A program made the translations under genes and the position numbers. From assembly GCA_900316685.1 (NCBI GenBank), contig ONDS01000013.1:16526-80525 (forward strand): a DNA stretch of 64,000 nucleotides, in the 5' to 3' direction. This DNA comes from an uncultured Prevotellaceae bacterium. Lineage in GTDB: Bacteria; Bacteroidota; Bacteroidia; Bacteroidales; Bacteroidaceae. The stretch's first letter is position 1. Every line of letters starts with the position of its first letter. Below the pieces are notes generated by a model that was not told the origin of the DNA, made no database searches, and was given only the letters and a program-made list of their open reading frames with translations. Shown in pieces: positions 1 to 10,129 of this stretch.

Positions 1-96
1 ATTTCCCCCTTCCAATAACTGGGAGCGTGTGGAAATCAACGGATAATATATGTGCAAAGTAATGAAAAATATCGGGAAAATGAAATATTTTATATA

Positions 97-1047
97 CTAA
101 TTCCGTTTTCCTGCGATTTTTTTCTTATAATTTAACATTTCTCTCACGTTCCTCATCAGCCCCTCATACTTCGCTCTTTTCACGGCGCTGCCCTTGAATA
201 ACCGTCTATATTCCTCCACACTCAAATTCCTCCAACGTTCAGCCGTCATGCTCAATAGTTCATCCGAGGGCTGGAGCCTTGCCTCGTCGGTAGGGCGGGC
301 GTAACGGTTCCATGGACAGGCTTCCTGACAACGGTCGCAACCATAGATGCAATGGCCCATCTTCTCGTCTGTACCCTCGGGCAACGGACCGCGATTCTCT
401 ATGGTTAGGTAGGATAGGCAGCGGCGGGCATCGAAATGGGTCGTACCTCCCTCGTCCATGCTCAGGGCTTGGGTAGGGCACGCATCCACACAACGACGAC
501 AATTGCCGCAACGAGAAGGTTGCGGCTGGTCGTATTCGCACTCGAAATCCACGAATAGCTCGCCTAAGAAAAACTGGCTGCCACCTTGCGGAACAATCAG
601 CAGGTGGCTCTTGCCAATCCATCCCAAACCGGCCATCACAGCCCAATGGCGTTCCAAGATGGGGGCGGTGTCGCAAAAAGCACGATAGGTGGTAGCGCCT
701 ATACGCTCCGCCAATAGGTGGAGCTTCTCTTTCATCACATCATGGTAATCATTGCCGTAGGCGTAAACGGCCAGCTGTGGTTCACCTTCGGGAATACGAC
801 GCAAGGGCGCATAGTTGAGGGCCACGCAGATGATGCTCTTTACCTCGGGCATCAACAAACGGGGGTCCAGACGTTTGTCGATATGGTTCGCCATATAGCC
901 CATGTCGGCATAAGAGCCGTCGCCTATCCACTGGAGGAAAAAGGCCTGAGTGGCAGGGTCGACGGCTTCAGCGGCGGCGATGCCGCAGGCACTGAAACCC
1001 AACGCCATCGCCGCCGACTTGATCTCATTCGAAGATCTTGAACTCAT
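97..1047 (-). CDS. queG: Epoxyqueuosine reductase QueG
   Basis: This 316-residue protein should reduce epoxyqueuosine to queuosine at the wobble position of tRNAs, the last step of queuosine synthesis; the family is cytosolic and cobalamin-dependent. The sequence shows two 4Fe-4S clusters in the second half: a CGNCRRC...CP motif near residue 180 and a CDRCQEACPWN motif near residue 240, the usual QueG arrangement. Length is normal for the family. Its start overlaps the end of the upstream deacetylase gene by 23 bp, so it is probably the last gene of a DUF2723-deacetylase-queG transcript. A second in-frame Met lies 13 codons downstream and cannot be excluded as the start. The catalytic role comes from the family, not from residues checked here. 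Confidence 0.93.
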   Translation of the reverse strand: MSSRSSNEIKSAAMALGFSACGIAAAEAVDPATQAFFLQWIGDGSYADMGYMANHIDKRLDPRLLMPEVKSIICVALNYAPLRRIPEGEPQLAVYAYGNDYHDVMKEKLHLLAERIGATTYRAFCDTAPILERHWAVMAGLGWIGKSHLLIVPQGGSQFFLGELFVDFECEYDQPQPSRCGNCRRCVDACPTQALSMDEGGTTHFDARRCLSYLTIENRGPLPEGTDEKMGHCIYGCDRCQEACPWNRYARPTDEARLQPSDELLSMTAERWRNLSVEEYRRLFKGSAVKRAKYEGLMRNVREMLNYKKKIAGKRN

Positions 1048-1636
1048 ATCCTTCGGAGCGAAGCCATTCTATGCTTTCGGGCAACGCCGTCTGCAACTTG
1101 TCGATGCTCTTCAGCGAGTCGTGGAAAGTGATGATCGATCCATTGCGGGCGTATTTCTTCACGTTCATCACCACATCCTCTGCGGTCATCCACTTCGAAT
1201 AGTCGCGCGTCACCAAGTCCCACATCACCACGCGGAAAGCCTTGCTCAACCAGTAATACTCACTCCAACGTAATACACCGTGAGGAGGACGGAACAGATG
1301 GGAGTGGATGTACTCGTTGGCCTTCATCGTATTCATGATATAGGTCACGGTCCAATGCTTGTATGCTCCCAAGTGGTTGTGGGTGTGGTTGCCAACCTGA
1401 TGCCCCTCATCGATGATGCGCTGGTAAAGGTCGGGGTATTTCACCACGTTGTCGCCCACCATGAAAAAGGTGGCCTTCACGTCATAGCGCCGCAGGGTGT
1501 CAAGAATGAAGGGCGTCGACTCGGGTATGGGACCGTCGTCGAACGTCAGGTATACCGAACGCTCATGCTTGTCCATGCGCCACGTGGCTCGCGGAAAGAG
1601 CCAACGGAACCAGAAGGAGGGCTGCTCGAGTATCAT
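1025..1636 (-). CDS. Polysaccharide deacetylase (NodB-like, CE4)
   Basis: This 203-residue NodB-homology domain protein probably removes N- or O-acetyl groups from a glycan. TFDDGP near residue 30 is the catalytic/metal Asp motif, and GNHTHNH near residue 70 is the His-x3-His metal motif. An open frame extends further upstream, but I place the start at 1636 because this ATG overlaps the TGA of the preceding DUF2723 gene (ATGA), a typical coupled start, and the residues before it do not fit the domain. No signal peptide is evident, so the site of action is uncertain. Coupling to a membrane glycosyltransferase-like gene suggests work on the same surface glycan, which is inference. Confidence 0.85.
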   Translation of the reverse strand: MILEQPSFWFRWLFPRATWRMDKHERSVYLTFDDGPIPESTPFILDTLRRYDVKATFFMVGDNVVKYPDLYQRIIDEGHQVGNHTHNHLGAYKHWTVTYIMNTMKANEYIHSHLFRPPHGVLRWSEYYWLSKAFRVVMWDLVTRDYSKWMTAEDVVMNVKKYARNGSIITFHDSLKSIDKLQTALPESIEWLRSEGYEFKIFE

Positions 1637-4600
1637 TGGTAACTGGGCATGTGACCACCGCGACTCTGATAGGTGCCGAACAATCCTCGCATCTCCTCGT
1701 AGTGGGTGTTCACCCAAGCTTCGTCCACGTTGTTCATCGCATCGACAACCGACGAGAGAATCATCATGTGCATCTGGCATTCACGCTGGTAGGTGTAGAA
1801 GTCGACGGGCTCAAGGTTCATATACCATGTGAGGTATTGCTTCGAGTTCTTCCACATCTGGTCGGCCACGTGAGTGGCACGCTTCTTGTCGCCCACCATG
1901 CCGTAGGCCTTGATGATGTCCAGACCACCACTGATATACTCAAATGGCATGTTGTACTCGGGCATCTCCTTTTCCATCTTATCCAGCACCTTTTTGGCCC
2001 TGGTCAGGTCACCCTTGTTCGCCAAGGCCACGGCCAGTTGGCCGAACAGGCGCTTGTGGGTGCAGCACATGCGGTAGACGGTCTGGTCCAGATAGAGACC
2101 CTCGGTGCTCAGTCCGCCATACTTGTATTTGTTCATCATCATGTCGTAGGTCTTGTCCACGTCGAAACGGTCTTCGGCCTTTGTGGTGAACGGTGTGATG
2201 CGGTAGGCGAGACCTTCCTGGATGGTGTTGTCGCCCAGGTTCATGTAGTTCTCGTCGCCCACGGTGATGGCTACGTACAACGGACGCACCCAGTTGCACT
2301 GCGACAGCATCTCAAGCATCATCAGGTCGCCTTTGCCCAGCGAACGATGACCCTTCAGCGAAATCACCATCTTGTCGGGGATGGAATCGTTGGGTATCAT
2401 CATGCCGCTCTTGCGCACGGCTTCCTTGTCGATGGTCATATACACAGTGTCGGTGGGTATCACTTGCACCTTCTGGCTCCTGCCGTCCATGGTGCCGAAC
2501 AGTGCATTCATCATCGCCTGCTGGTCGGGGGTAAGGTCGCCACGAACCCATACCTTCAGGATGTTTTTCAGTTCGAAGGGCTCCTCGCCGAACAGTTGTT
2601 TCGAACCCTCGGGATCTCTCTTGTACAAATCGAGGATGCCACTCTTCAGGTCGGGTTGGATGCTTACCATCTCGTTGGTGCCCGCGCAATAGTCCAGACG
2701 GGGCCAGCTGATGGGCACACTGGGCGACTCATAGGCGGGACGCTTCATCTGGTCGATATACCAATCGGTCTGCAGATAACTGAGGTTGCACACTCGGGTG
2801 TCGGTGCGTACGCCTTCCACCTCTTGGCTGTACCACAGCGGGAAGGTGTCGTTGTCGCCGTTGGTGTAGATGATGGGATTGCCTTTCTCTTGAAGCGACA
2901 TGAGGTAGTTCTCGCCGAAGTCACGGCAGGCGTAACGGCCGCTGCGGTCATGGTCGTCCCAGGTCTGCGACACCATCTGGATGGGTACCAACAGACAGGC
3001 GGCACCTGCTACGGCAGCCACCACGCTGCCCTTGAGGTTGATGCGTTTCAGCAGGTCGATGAGGGCCACCACACCCAGTCCGCACCAGATGGCGAAGGCA
3101 TAGAACGAACCGGCATAGGCATAGTCGCGCTCACGGGGCTGGTTAGGTGTTTGGTTCAGGTAGAGTACGATGGCCAGACCGGTCATGAAGAACAGGAAGA
3201 AGACCACCCAGAACTGGCGGATGCCGCGCTGACCGCGGAAGGCTTGCCAGAACATGCCGAGCAGACCCAGCAGCAGGGGCAGGCAGTAGAACACATTGTG
3301 GCCCTTGTTGTTCTTCAGGTCGTCGGGCAGTGTTTCTTGGTTGCCTAAACGGGCGTTGTCGATGAAGGGGATGCCGGTGAGCCAGTTGCCATGCTCCAAC
3401 TCGCCATAACCCTGTATGTCGTTTTGCCGACCGGCGAAATTCCACATGAAATAACGCCAGTACATGAAGTTGCATTGGTAGGAGAGGAAGAATTTCAGGT
3501 TCTCAATCATCGTTGGCATCTTCACGGGGTCGCCACCGTAGGCGGAGGGTACGTACTTACCTGTCACACCGCCCAACCAATTCTCATACGACGAGGCATG
3601 GGAGGCACTGTACATGCGGGGGAATATCATGTTCTGCACATACTCGGGATTCTCTTTCCTGCTCACGATGAAATAACTGTCGGGCTCATCGGCGCTGGCT
3701 TTCTCCTTGCGCTGCCAGATGGGGGCGCCCGACGACATCTTCACATGTCCGTCGTCGGTGGCTGCATATTCCGAGGTGTAAGCCTGGCCGTAGAGCAACG
3801 GACGGTAACCGTACTGGTCGCGGCTCAGGTAATTGCCCAAGGTGAAGATATCCTCGGGGGAGTTTTGGTCCATCGGGGGATTGGCTGATGAGCGAATCAC
3901 TATCACGGCATAGGTGGAATAACCAATCATCAGCATCAGCATACACAGTGTGATGGTGTTCTTTACACGGGCTGTCACATACGAAGTGCCGTCCTTGCGC
4001 TTCTGCTTCAGTCCGAAATAAAGAACTGCCAATACTACCACGCCGATGAAGAAGGCGCTCCAACCATACCCGTAGAAGGGGATGCCAAGCATCGCAATGG
4101 CGAGGATGAACGAGAGGTTCTGGCGCTTGAGGCTCTGCTGCGTGTAACTCTCGTGGATGGCCCAGATTACGGCACTCACCAAGAGGATGATGTAGATAAT
4201 CAGACCTGTGTTGAACGACATCCCGAGGGTGTTCACGAAGAACAGCTCAAACCAACCGCCCACTGTGATGATGCCGGGAACGACACCGTAAAGCACGGCG
4301 GCCACGATGATGCCGGAAATGATCAATGCGAACAACGATCCTTTCAGGTTGGCGTTGGGGAATCGCTTGTAGTAGTACACCAACACGATGGCGGGGATGC
4401 ACAACAGGTTCAACAAGTGCACACCGATACTCAGACCGGTCATATAGGCGATCAACACCAGGTATCGGTCGCTATGTGGTTCGTCGGCATGGTCTTCCCA
4501 TTTCAATATCAGCCAGAACACCACGGCGGTGAAAGCACTCGAATAGGCATATACCTCGCCCTCCACGGCACTGAACCAGAAAGTGTCGCTCCAGGTGTAT

Positions 4601-4989
4601 ATCAACGCACCCACCATGCCAGAGGCTTCTATGGCTATCAGCTTGGCGGTGGTCAGCGAGTCCCAGTCTTTAAGTATCAGGCGGCGGGCCAGATGGGTGA
4701 TGGTCCAGTAGAGGAACAGGATACACAGGGCGCTCAACAGGGCGTTCATGATGTTGATGAGATAGGCCACGTTCGATGGGTCGCTTGTGAACTGCGAGAA
4801 AAGGTTGCCTGTCAACATGAAGAACGGGGCGCCTGGGGGGTGACCCACTTCTTGTTTAAACGCTGTTAGAATAAATTCGGGGCAGTCCCAGAAACTGGCT
4901 GTCGGCTCTACGGTAGAGCAATACGTGACGGCGGCAATCAGAAAAGCCAACCAACCTAACGCATTGTCCACCAATCTGAATCTTTTCAT
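1633..4989 (-). CDS. DUF2723 multi-spanning membrane protein, probable glycosyltransferase
   Basis: A protein of 1118 residues. The N-terminal half has about a dozen hydrophobic segments, starting with a helix near residues 10-25. An acidic pair lies in an early loop (ASFWDCPEF), as in GT-C type glycosyltransferases. The C-terminal half is soluble and ends with a helical, TPR-like region. The DUF2723 family includes human TMEM260, a protein O-mannosyltransferase, so a role in glycosylating secreted proteins or surface glycans is plausible but unproven here. It begins the three-gene transcript that continues into the deacetylase and queG, with a 4-bp overlap at its 3' end. Confidence 0.85.
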   Translation of the reverse strand: MKRFRLVDNALGWLAFLIAAVTYCSTVEPTASFWDCPEFILTAFKQEVGHPPGAPFFMLTGNLFSQFTSDPSNVAYLINIMNALLSALCILFLYWTITHLARRLILKDWDSLTTAKLIAIEASGMVGALIYTWSDTFWFSAVEGEVYAYSSAFTAVVFWLILKWEDHADEPHSDRYLVLIAYMTGLSIGVHLLNLLCIPAIVLVYYYKRFPNANLKGSLFALIISGIIVAAVLYGVVPGIITVGGWFELFFVNTLGMSFNTGLIIYIILLVSAVIWAIHESYTQQSLKRQNLSFILAIAMLGIPFYGYGWSAFFIGVVVLAVLYFGLKQKRKDGTSYVTARVKNTITLCMLMLMIGYSTYAVIVIRSSANPPMDQNSPEDIFTLGNYLSRDQYGYRPLLYGQAYTSEYAATDDGHVKMSSGAPIWQRKEKASADEPDSYFIVSRKENPEYVQNMIFPRMYSASHASSYENWLGGVTGKYVPSAYGGDPVKMPTMIENLKFFLSYQCNFMYWRYFMWNFAGRQNDIQGYGELEHGNWLTGIPFIDNARLGNQETLPDDLKNNKGHNVFYCLPLLLGLLGMFWQAFRGQRGIRQFWVVFFLFFMTGLAIVLYLNQTPNQPRERDYAYAGSFYAFAIWCGLGVVALIDLLKRINLKGSVVAAVAGAACLLVPIQMVSQTWDDHDRSGRYACRDFGENYLMSLQEKGNPIIYTNGDNDTFPLWYSQEVEGVRTDTRVCNLSYLQTDWYIDQMKRPAYESPSVPISWPRLDYCAGTNEMVSIQPDLKSGILDLYKRDPEGSKQLFGEEPFELKNILKVWVRGDLTPDQQAMMNALFGTMDGRSQKVQVIPTDTVYMTIDKEAVRKSGMMIPNDSIPDKMVISLKGHRSLGKGDLMMLEMLSQCNWVRPLYVAITVGDENYMNLGDNTIQEGLAYRITPFTTKAEDRFDVDKTYDMMMNKYKYGGLSTEGLYLDQTVYRMCCTHKRLFGQLAVALANKGDLTRAKKVLDKMEKEMPEYNMPFEYISGGLDIIKAYGMVGDKKRATHVADQMWKNSKQYLTWYMNLEPVDFYTYQRECQMHMMILSSVVDAMNNVDEAWVNTHYEEMRGLFGTYQSRGGHMPSYQ

Positions 4990-5009
4990 CCTAAAATGTC
5001 TTGATATTG

Positions 5010-5037
5010 TTATTTCGAAATAATCGCTGCAAAATTA
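5010..5037 (-). promoter_or_regulatory. Probable promoter -7 box and palindrome upstream of DUF2723 gene
   Basis: On the minus strand a TAATTTTG box (5030-5037) matches the Bacteroidetes -7 consensus TAnnTTTG, about 40 bp before the start codon of the gene ending at 1633. No clear TTTG is found 20 bp upstream, so the call is moderate. Just downstream, a perfect 14-bp palindrome, TTATTTCGAAATAA (5010-5023), lies in the predicted leader and could be a regulator site. Confidence 0.4.
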
Positions 5038-5165
5038 GCTAAAAATATTCATATAATAGACCTTCCTGTAAAGATTTAATTTTTCTTTAGAGTAGAGGGT
5101 TGTTTATACATTAGGATATTGGGCAGACTCCCTCCTTTTCCAGGGCTTTTTCCTCTCCACCCCTC

Positions 5166-5609
5166 CTATATGAAAAACGCCATGATTAACGCATAGCGCA
5201 AAAACTTACCCACGAGGGTACTGAGAGCGGTCAATGGCAAGTTGGCCCGCATCAATCCCAAGAGGATGCTGATGGCCGTGCCTATGAGGGGAAGGAATGC
5301 GAAAAAGCCCATCAAGGCACCACGCCCCCCCAAAAAGCGCTGGGCCTTGTCTAAGTTCTCCTTCTTCACATGCAGATATTTCTCTATCCACTCCATCTTG
5401 CCCAATCGACCTACTCCGTAGTTGAACATACTGCCCAACCAGTTGCCGATGGTGCCGTAGATGGCCAAGGGTACGGGCTCAAGGCCGGCAGCCACCAAAC
5501 CTACCATCACAGCCTCGCTGCTGAAGGGAAGGAAACTGCCGGCTATGAAGGCGGCTATCAACATGCCCCAGTAACCGTAGTTGATCAGAAAATCAAGGAG
5601 GGAATCCAT
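5166..5609 (-). CDS. YqaA/DedA-like small membrane protein
   Basis: A 147-residue integral membrane protein with hydrophobic segments near residues 10-30, 40-60, 95-115 and 130-147. It resembles the SNARE-associated/VTT (YqaA, DedA) family: an early GSFLPFSSEAV segment and a later loop with GGRGALMGFFAFLPLIGT. Members are linked to membrane lipid and proton homeostasis; no substrate can be read from the sequence. Its start overlaps the upstream membrane-protein gene by 25 bp, so the two are probably co-translated. About 175 bp follow on its upstream/downstream side (4990-5165) without a gene. Confidence 0.75.
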   Translation of the reverse strand: MDSLLDFLINYGYWGMLIAAFIAGSFLPFSSEAVMVGLVAAGLEPVPLAIYGTIGNWLGSMFNYGVGRLGKMEWIEKYLHVKKENLDKAQRFLGGRGALMGFFAFLPLIGTAISILLGLMRANLPLTALSTLVGKFLRYALIMAFFI

Positions 5610-6526
5610 AGGTTATATGCACCAACGGCGAAGGTGAGTAACAAAAGGAGATAGAACATGATATTGGTCAGCCAAGTGTGCGTGAGCGTGATGAAATGGG
5701 CCAACAGTGGAGCGGTATTCACCACCAGCAACGCCATCAACGGCACATAATGTTGGGGCTGCAACACGATAAAGATGAGGGTCATCACATCCATCAGGAT
5801 GAACACCTCGTAGAGCATGCGGGTCTGCAACTTGTCGCTATAGCTGTTGCGCAGGTAGTGTACGATGCCCACCAAGGCGCAGAGGGCGACGAATCCGAAA
5901 GTCACCAACTGGTGCTCGTCTATGCCTCTGTAATCGAACAGTGGAGTGAACACGCTCAAATCACTCACATGGTCGCTCAGCAACGACAGGTCGCGCATGA
6001 ATACGCAATAGCCGCCCACGAACCAGTAGGGGGTGAACAGGCCAAGCAGCGAGGCGAAAAAGGTCTTGCCGTTCAATGTGTAGAGGTTGAAGGCCATGGC
6101 ACCCCAAAGGAAAGGAATGAAGAAAAGAACTTGGATGAACACCAGGCTGGCCAACCCTAAACAGAGAAATCCGTAAAACACCCAACCCGATGCCTTGCGC
6201 TGTTGGTAACATCGGAACAGCATGGTGTACATCGCTACGGCACAGAGCGACACGATGCCCATGCGAAGGTCGGGATAGAGGGCATTTGTGGCAATAAGCA
6301 ACAGCAGAAAACTGCCGCTGACCATCTTGCTGTACACTCGAAGCAGCTGATTGGAATTGTTCAGCTCAATCAGCAAGTAGGTCGACATGCCTAAGCAGAT
6401 GGTCTGCATCCACAACCGTTCTTCCACCATGCCACAAGCCACCCAGGTGGCCACGGTGACCACCATCAGGAAGGGCAACGAAAACCGGCTCTCCGCAAAG
6501 ATATTTTGAAATCGCTTGTAGGCCAA
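5585..6526 (-). CDS. Conserved Bacteroidales multi-spanning membrane protein of unknown function
   Basis: A 313-residue protein made of about eight to nine hydrophobic helices with short loops. I do not recognise a catalytic motif. It lies between purD and the YqaA-like gene on the same strand and overlaps the latter by 25 bp, so it belongs to the 11645-to-5166 transcription unit. Downstream of purD and upstream of this gene (6551-6563) there is a small hairpin, TCGCC-GAA-GGCGA, which could modulate readthrough. Function is unknown. Confidence 0.75.
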   Translation of the reverse strand: MAYKRFQNIFAESRFSLPFLMVVTVATWVACGMVEERLWMQTICLGMSTYLLIELNNSNQLLRVYSKMVSGSFLLLLIATNALYPDLRMGIVSLCAVAMYTMLFRCYQQRKASGWVFYGFLCLGLASLVFIQVLFFIPFLWGAMAFNLYTLNGKTFFASLLGLFTPYWFVGGYCVFMRDLSLLSDHVSDLSVFTPLFDYRGIDEHQLVTFGFVALCALVGIVHYLRNSYSDKLQTRMLYEVFILMDVMTLIFIVLQPQHYVPLMALLVVNTAPLLAHFITLTHTWLTNIMFYLLLLLTFAVGAYNLWIPSLIF

Positions 6527-6605
6527 TTCTCAATTCAAAAATACCTCATCGCCGAAGGCGACAATTTTTCGACATACGTCTTAACAACTCGTCAACATTC
6601 AACAT

Positions 6606-7874
6606 TCACAAATCCTTTCCTATATCGCTGCGGAAGTATTTGTCGGTGAACTGTATCTTGCTCGCTTCCTTGAAACTCTTCGCCAACGCCTCTGCCTTGT
6701 CCTTGCCGTAGCTACTCACAGCTATCACACGACCGCCGTTGGTCACCACTGCTCCGTCTTTCTCGGCCGTACCGCTGTGGAACACGATGCTCCCTTCCAC
6801 CTCATCCAGACCGCTGATGGCGTATCCCTTGCGGTAGGACTGGGGATAGCCGCCACTGACAAGCATCACACACACGGCGGCACGTTCATCGAACGTCACT
6901 TCGCACTCGTCGAGCGTGCCCTTGGCCACTCCCTCGAACAGGTCTACAATATCGCTCTTCAAACGCAACATCACGCTCTCGGTCTCGGGATCGCCCATCC
7001 TACAGTTGTACTCTATCACCATGGGTTCGCCCTTCACATTGATAAGACCGAAGAAGATGAAACCCTTGTAGTCAATACCTTCGCTTGCCAAACCCTCGAC
7101 AGTGGGACGGATGATGCGCTCTTCCACCTTGCCCATCCATTCCTTGGTGGCAAAGGGAACAGGGCTCACACTGCCCATGCCTCCGGTGTTCAAACCGGTG
7201 TCACCCTCGCCGATGCGCTTGTAGTCCTTGGCTTCGGGCAGTATCTGGTAATGTCGACCGTCGGTCAAGACAAACACCGAGCATTCGATGCCGCTGAGGA
7301 ACTCTTCGATCACCACCTGAGCCGAGGCTTGTCCGAACATACCTCCGAGCATCTCCTTCAACTCTTGCTGGGCTTCCTCTAACGTGGGGAGGATGAGCAC
7401 ACCCTTGCCGGCGCACAAACCATCGGCCTTCAGTACGTAGGGTGGCTCAAGGGTCTCTAAGAAACGCAGGCCTTCTGCCAATGTGGAGCCATCAAAGGTC
7501 TGGTAACGGGCGGTGGGGATATGATGGCGCATCATGAACGCCTTGGCGAAATCTTTCGAACCTTCCAAACGGGCTCCAGCCTGTGAGGGACCGATCACGG
7601 CGATATGACGGGTCGTCGGGTCGGAGGCGAAGTCGTCATAGATTCCTTTCACCAATGGGTCTTCGGGACCTACCACCACCATATCCACCTGATGGTTCAG
7701 GGCGAAGGCTTTCAGCGCATCGAAATCGTCGGCTTTGATGGCCACGTTCTCACCGCAGTTTCCCGTCCCCGCATTGCCGGGGGCGATATACAGTTTGTCC
7801 ACTTTCGGACTTTGTGCAATTTTCCATGCCAGGGCGTGCTCTCTGCCGCCGCTTCCTAATAATAATATGTTCAT
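6606..7874 (-). CDS. purD: Phosphoribosylamine--glycine ligase PurD
   Basis: GAR synthetase catalyses the second step of de novo purine synthesis: 5-phosphoribosylamine + glycine + ATP to GAR. The 422-residue length is normal. The N-terminal fold begins with [14 protein letters not shown], the ATP-grasp core includes [13 protein letters not shown] (around residue 145) and [15 protein letters not shown], and the metal-binding [10 protein letters not shown] motif sits near residue 290. It lies downstream of the S9 peptidase gene after a 77-bp gap holding a short CCCTCACTTCTCACT-type repeat, and upstream of a membrane protein gene on the same strand. Confidence 0.97.
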   Translation of the reverse strand: MNILLLGSGGREHALAWKIAQSPKVDKLYIAPGNAGTGNCGENVAIKADDFDALKAFALNHQVDMVVVGPEDPLVKGIYDDFASDPTTRHIAVIGPSQAGARLEGSKDFAKAFMMRHHIPTARYQTFDGSTLAEGLRFLETLEPPYVLKADGLCAGKGVLILPTLEEAQQELKEMLGGMFGQASAQVVIEEFLSGIECSVFVLTDGRHYQILPEAKDYKRIGEGDTGLNTGGMGSVSPVPFATKEWMGKVEERIIRPTVEGLASEGIDYKGFIFFGLINVKGEPMVIEYNCRMGDPETESVMLRLKSDIVDLFEGVAKGTLDECEVTFDERAAVCVMLVSGGYPQSYRKGYAISGLDEVEGSIVFHSGTAEKDGAVVTNGGRVIAVSSYGKDKAEALAKSFKEASKIQFTDKYFRSDIGKDL

Positions 7875-7951
7875 ATATCGACAATTAATTACTTATTTGT
7901 TTACTCCATACCCTCCTTAATTCCTCAAACATATCTCTCACCCCTCACTTC

Positions 7952-10129
7952 TCACTCCTTACCTCTCAAATAGTCATCAAAATAATCGCTAATCCGCTCA
8001 TGCAGGTGCGTACTCTGATGTCCCCGCATGTTATGAGGCTCTCCGGGGTAGACGAAGAAGTCGGGCTGAGTGCCTGCCTGGATACAGGCTGCGATGAACG
8101 ACAGGCAGTGCTGGGGAACCACCGTGGCATCGTTGTAACCGGTGATAATCTGCAACTTACCCTTCAGGTCCTTGGCGCGAGGGATGAGCGAGGTCTGCTC
8201 ATAACCCTCGGGATTGGTCTGCGGCGTATCCATGTAACGCTCACCATACATCACCTCATACCATTTCCAGTCGATCACGGGACCGCCAGCCACGCCTACC
8301 TTGAACACCTCGGGGTGGTTCACCATCAGCGTGATGGTCATGAAACCGCCGAAACTCCAGCCATGCACACCCATGCGGTCGGCATCCACATAAGGCAACG
8401 AGCGCAGATAGTCCACTCCTTTCATCTGGTCGGCCATCTCTTCCTGACCCAAACGGCGGAAGGTCACTTGCTCGAAGTCGCGACCGCGGTTCTCGCTACC
8501 TCGGTTGTCGAGTATGAACAACAGGTATCCCTTCGTGGCCATGTAGGTCTCCCAACCCCTGCTGCCATAGTGCCACGAGGCATCTACATTATGGGCATGC
8601 GGACCGCCATAGACATAGACGATGGTGGGGTATTTCTTCGTGGGGTCGAAATGGATGGGTTTCACCATTCGATAATACAGGTCGGTCTGTCCGTCGGCGG
8701 CCTTGATGGTGCCACTCTCATAAGTGGGCACCTCATAGTCTTTCCACGGGTCGGCGGCACGTAGGTAGGCGGTTCGCTTTGCCTTGCCGCCCTCTATGTT
8801 GATGATGTCGATGTTTCTCGGACGGGTGGGGGCAGATGATACGTCGTATACGTAACGACCACTCTTGCTCAACTCGCCACGGTGGTAACCCTCGCCGTCG
8901 TCTATCAGCGTACGCTTGCCGTTGCTTACGCTCACCTCATGGAAATTGGCTTGGATGGGATGCTCCTCGTTGCTGAGGATGATCGCCGACTTCCTCTTCT
9001 CGTTGAAACCCATCAGCTCCATGACCACCCACTCGCCCTTCGTCAGTTGCTTGAGCAATTTGCCGTCGGTATTGTATAGGTAGAGATGGTTGTAACCGTC
9101 ACGCTGACTCTGTAGGATGAACTTCTTGCTGTCCCAAGGCAGAAAGGTGATGGGATGGAGGGGCTCCACGTATTTGTCGCTCGTCTCGCGGTAGAGCTCG
9201 CCTTTCTTCTTCCCGCTCACCGCGTCGTAGGCGGTCAGACGACAGTCGTTCTGGTCACGGTTGAGTTCAAACATGTAGAGCGTGCTGCCATCGGGACTCC
9301 ATTGTATATTGGTGAAATAACGGTCGGTGGGGTCGCCGGCATCTAAATAGACCACGCGGTCGGTGGCTACGTCGAACACTCCCACCGTCACCTTATGCGA
9401 TGTCTCGCCCGCCATGGGGTATTTGTCGGGCTCATAACTGGCGATGCGATGGTCGATGTCCACCTGTGGGTAGTCGGTCACCATGCTCTGGTCCATGCGG
9501 TAGAAAGCGAGTTTGCTGCCGTCGCTGCTCCAGAAGGTGCCTTTCTCGATGCCGAACTCGTCACGGTGAACGCTCTGTCCATACACCAACTCGCGGGAAC
9601 CGTCGCGGCTCACCTGGTGCAGACGACCTTCGGCATCGGTCACATATAGGTTGTGATTGGCCACGAAGGCGACACAGCGCGACTGGCTGTTCCAGTCTTC
9701 CGATGTCTCGCATAGGCCGTTCACCTGTCGGCTCTGACGCCATACGCAACGTTTCGTTTCCCAGTTCACCAACAATCGCTCTTGCTTGCTGCTCAGCAAC
9801 ACGAGGGGCTCGTCGGCATAAGGGAAGGTGGCGTAGTAGAAATGGCGGATGCGGGTGCTGTCCACTGTGCCGGCCCACTCGTTCAGCTCCACAAGGTCGA
9901 AGAGCGGTCGCTCTGTGCCGTTCTGCTTGTCTACGAGACTGCAATGGTCGTATTCGGTGCGTATCAACTCGTCGCCCCACCAAGCGGTGTAGCGGTTCTC
10001 GGGCACCATGTTGTGGTAGTTGTTGCCCCCGTAGTTCAGGTCTTCTAAAGTGAATAGTTTTTTCTGGGCCATAACATTGGTGGTGGATAACAGGAGGGTG
10101 GCGAATATGACGGATAGGCTAATCCTCAT
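7952..10129 (-). CDS. S9 family prolyl oligopeptidase / dipeptidyl peptidase IV-like
   Basis: A secreted 725-residue serine peptidase. An N-terminal signal peptide (about 21 residues ending in VMA-Q) precedes an eight-bladed beta-propeller region (about 40-480) and an alpha/beta-hydrolase domain. The nucleophile is Ser592 in GWSFGG, with the Asp in GYNDATVV and the His in GEPHNMRG completing the triad; the family removes N-terminal dipeptides, often X-Pro. The open frame continues 114 codons upstream, but I set the start at 10129 because an AGGAGGT ribosome site lies just before it and the signal peptide begins there. The start overlaps the end of the upstream methyltransferase gene by 11 bp. 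Confidence 0.93.
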   Translation of the reverse strand: MRISLSVIFATLLLSTTNVMAQKKLFTLEDLNYGGNNYHNMVPENRYTAWWGDELIRTEYDHCSLVDKQNGTERPLFDLVELNEWAGTVDSTRIRHFYYATFPYADEPLVLLSSKQERLLVNWETKRCVWRQSRQVNGLCETSEDWNSQSRCVAFVANHNLYVTDAEGRLHQVSRDGSRELVYGQSVHRDEFGIEKGTFWSSDGSKLAFYRMDQSMVTDYPQVDIDHRIASYEPDKYPMAGETSHKVTVGVFDVATDRVVYLDAGDPTDRYFTNIQWSPDGSTLYMFELNRDQNDCRLTAYDAVSGKKKGELYRETSDKYVEPLHPITFLPWDSKKFILQSQRDGYNHLYLYNTDGKLLKQLTKGEWVVMELMGFNEKRKSAIILSNEEHPIQANFHEVSVSNGKRTLIDDGEGYHRGELSKSGRYVYDVSSAPTRPRNIDIINIEGGKAKRTAYLRAADPWKDYEVPTYESGTIKAADGQTDLYYRMVKPIHFDPTKKYPTIVYVYGGPHAHNVDASWHYGSRGWETYMATKGYLLFILDNRGSENRGRDFEQVTFRRLGQEEMADQMKGVDYLRSLPYVDADRMGVHGWSFGGFMTITLMVNHPEVFKVGVAGGPVIDWKWYEVMYGERYMDTPQTNPEGYEQTSLIPRAKDLKGKLQIITGYNDATVVPQHCLSFIAACIQAGTQPDFFVYPGEPHNMRGHQSTHLHERISDYFDDYLRGKE

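Noticed and set aside
1636-3348. A 570-codon open frame on the plus strand opposite the DUF2723 gene
   Set aside because: It is a shadow of a GC-biased gene on the other strand; its product is His/Val-rich with no domain, and both flanking genes support the minus strand.
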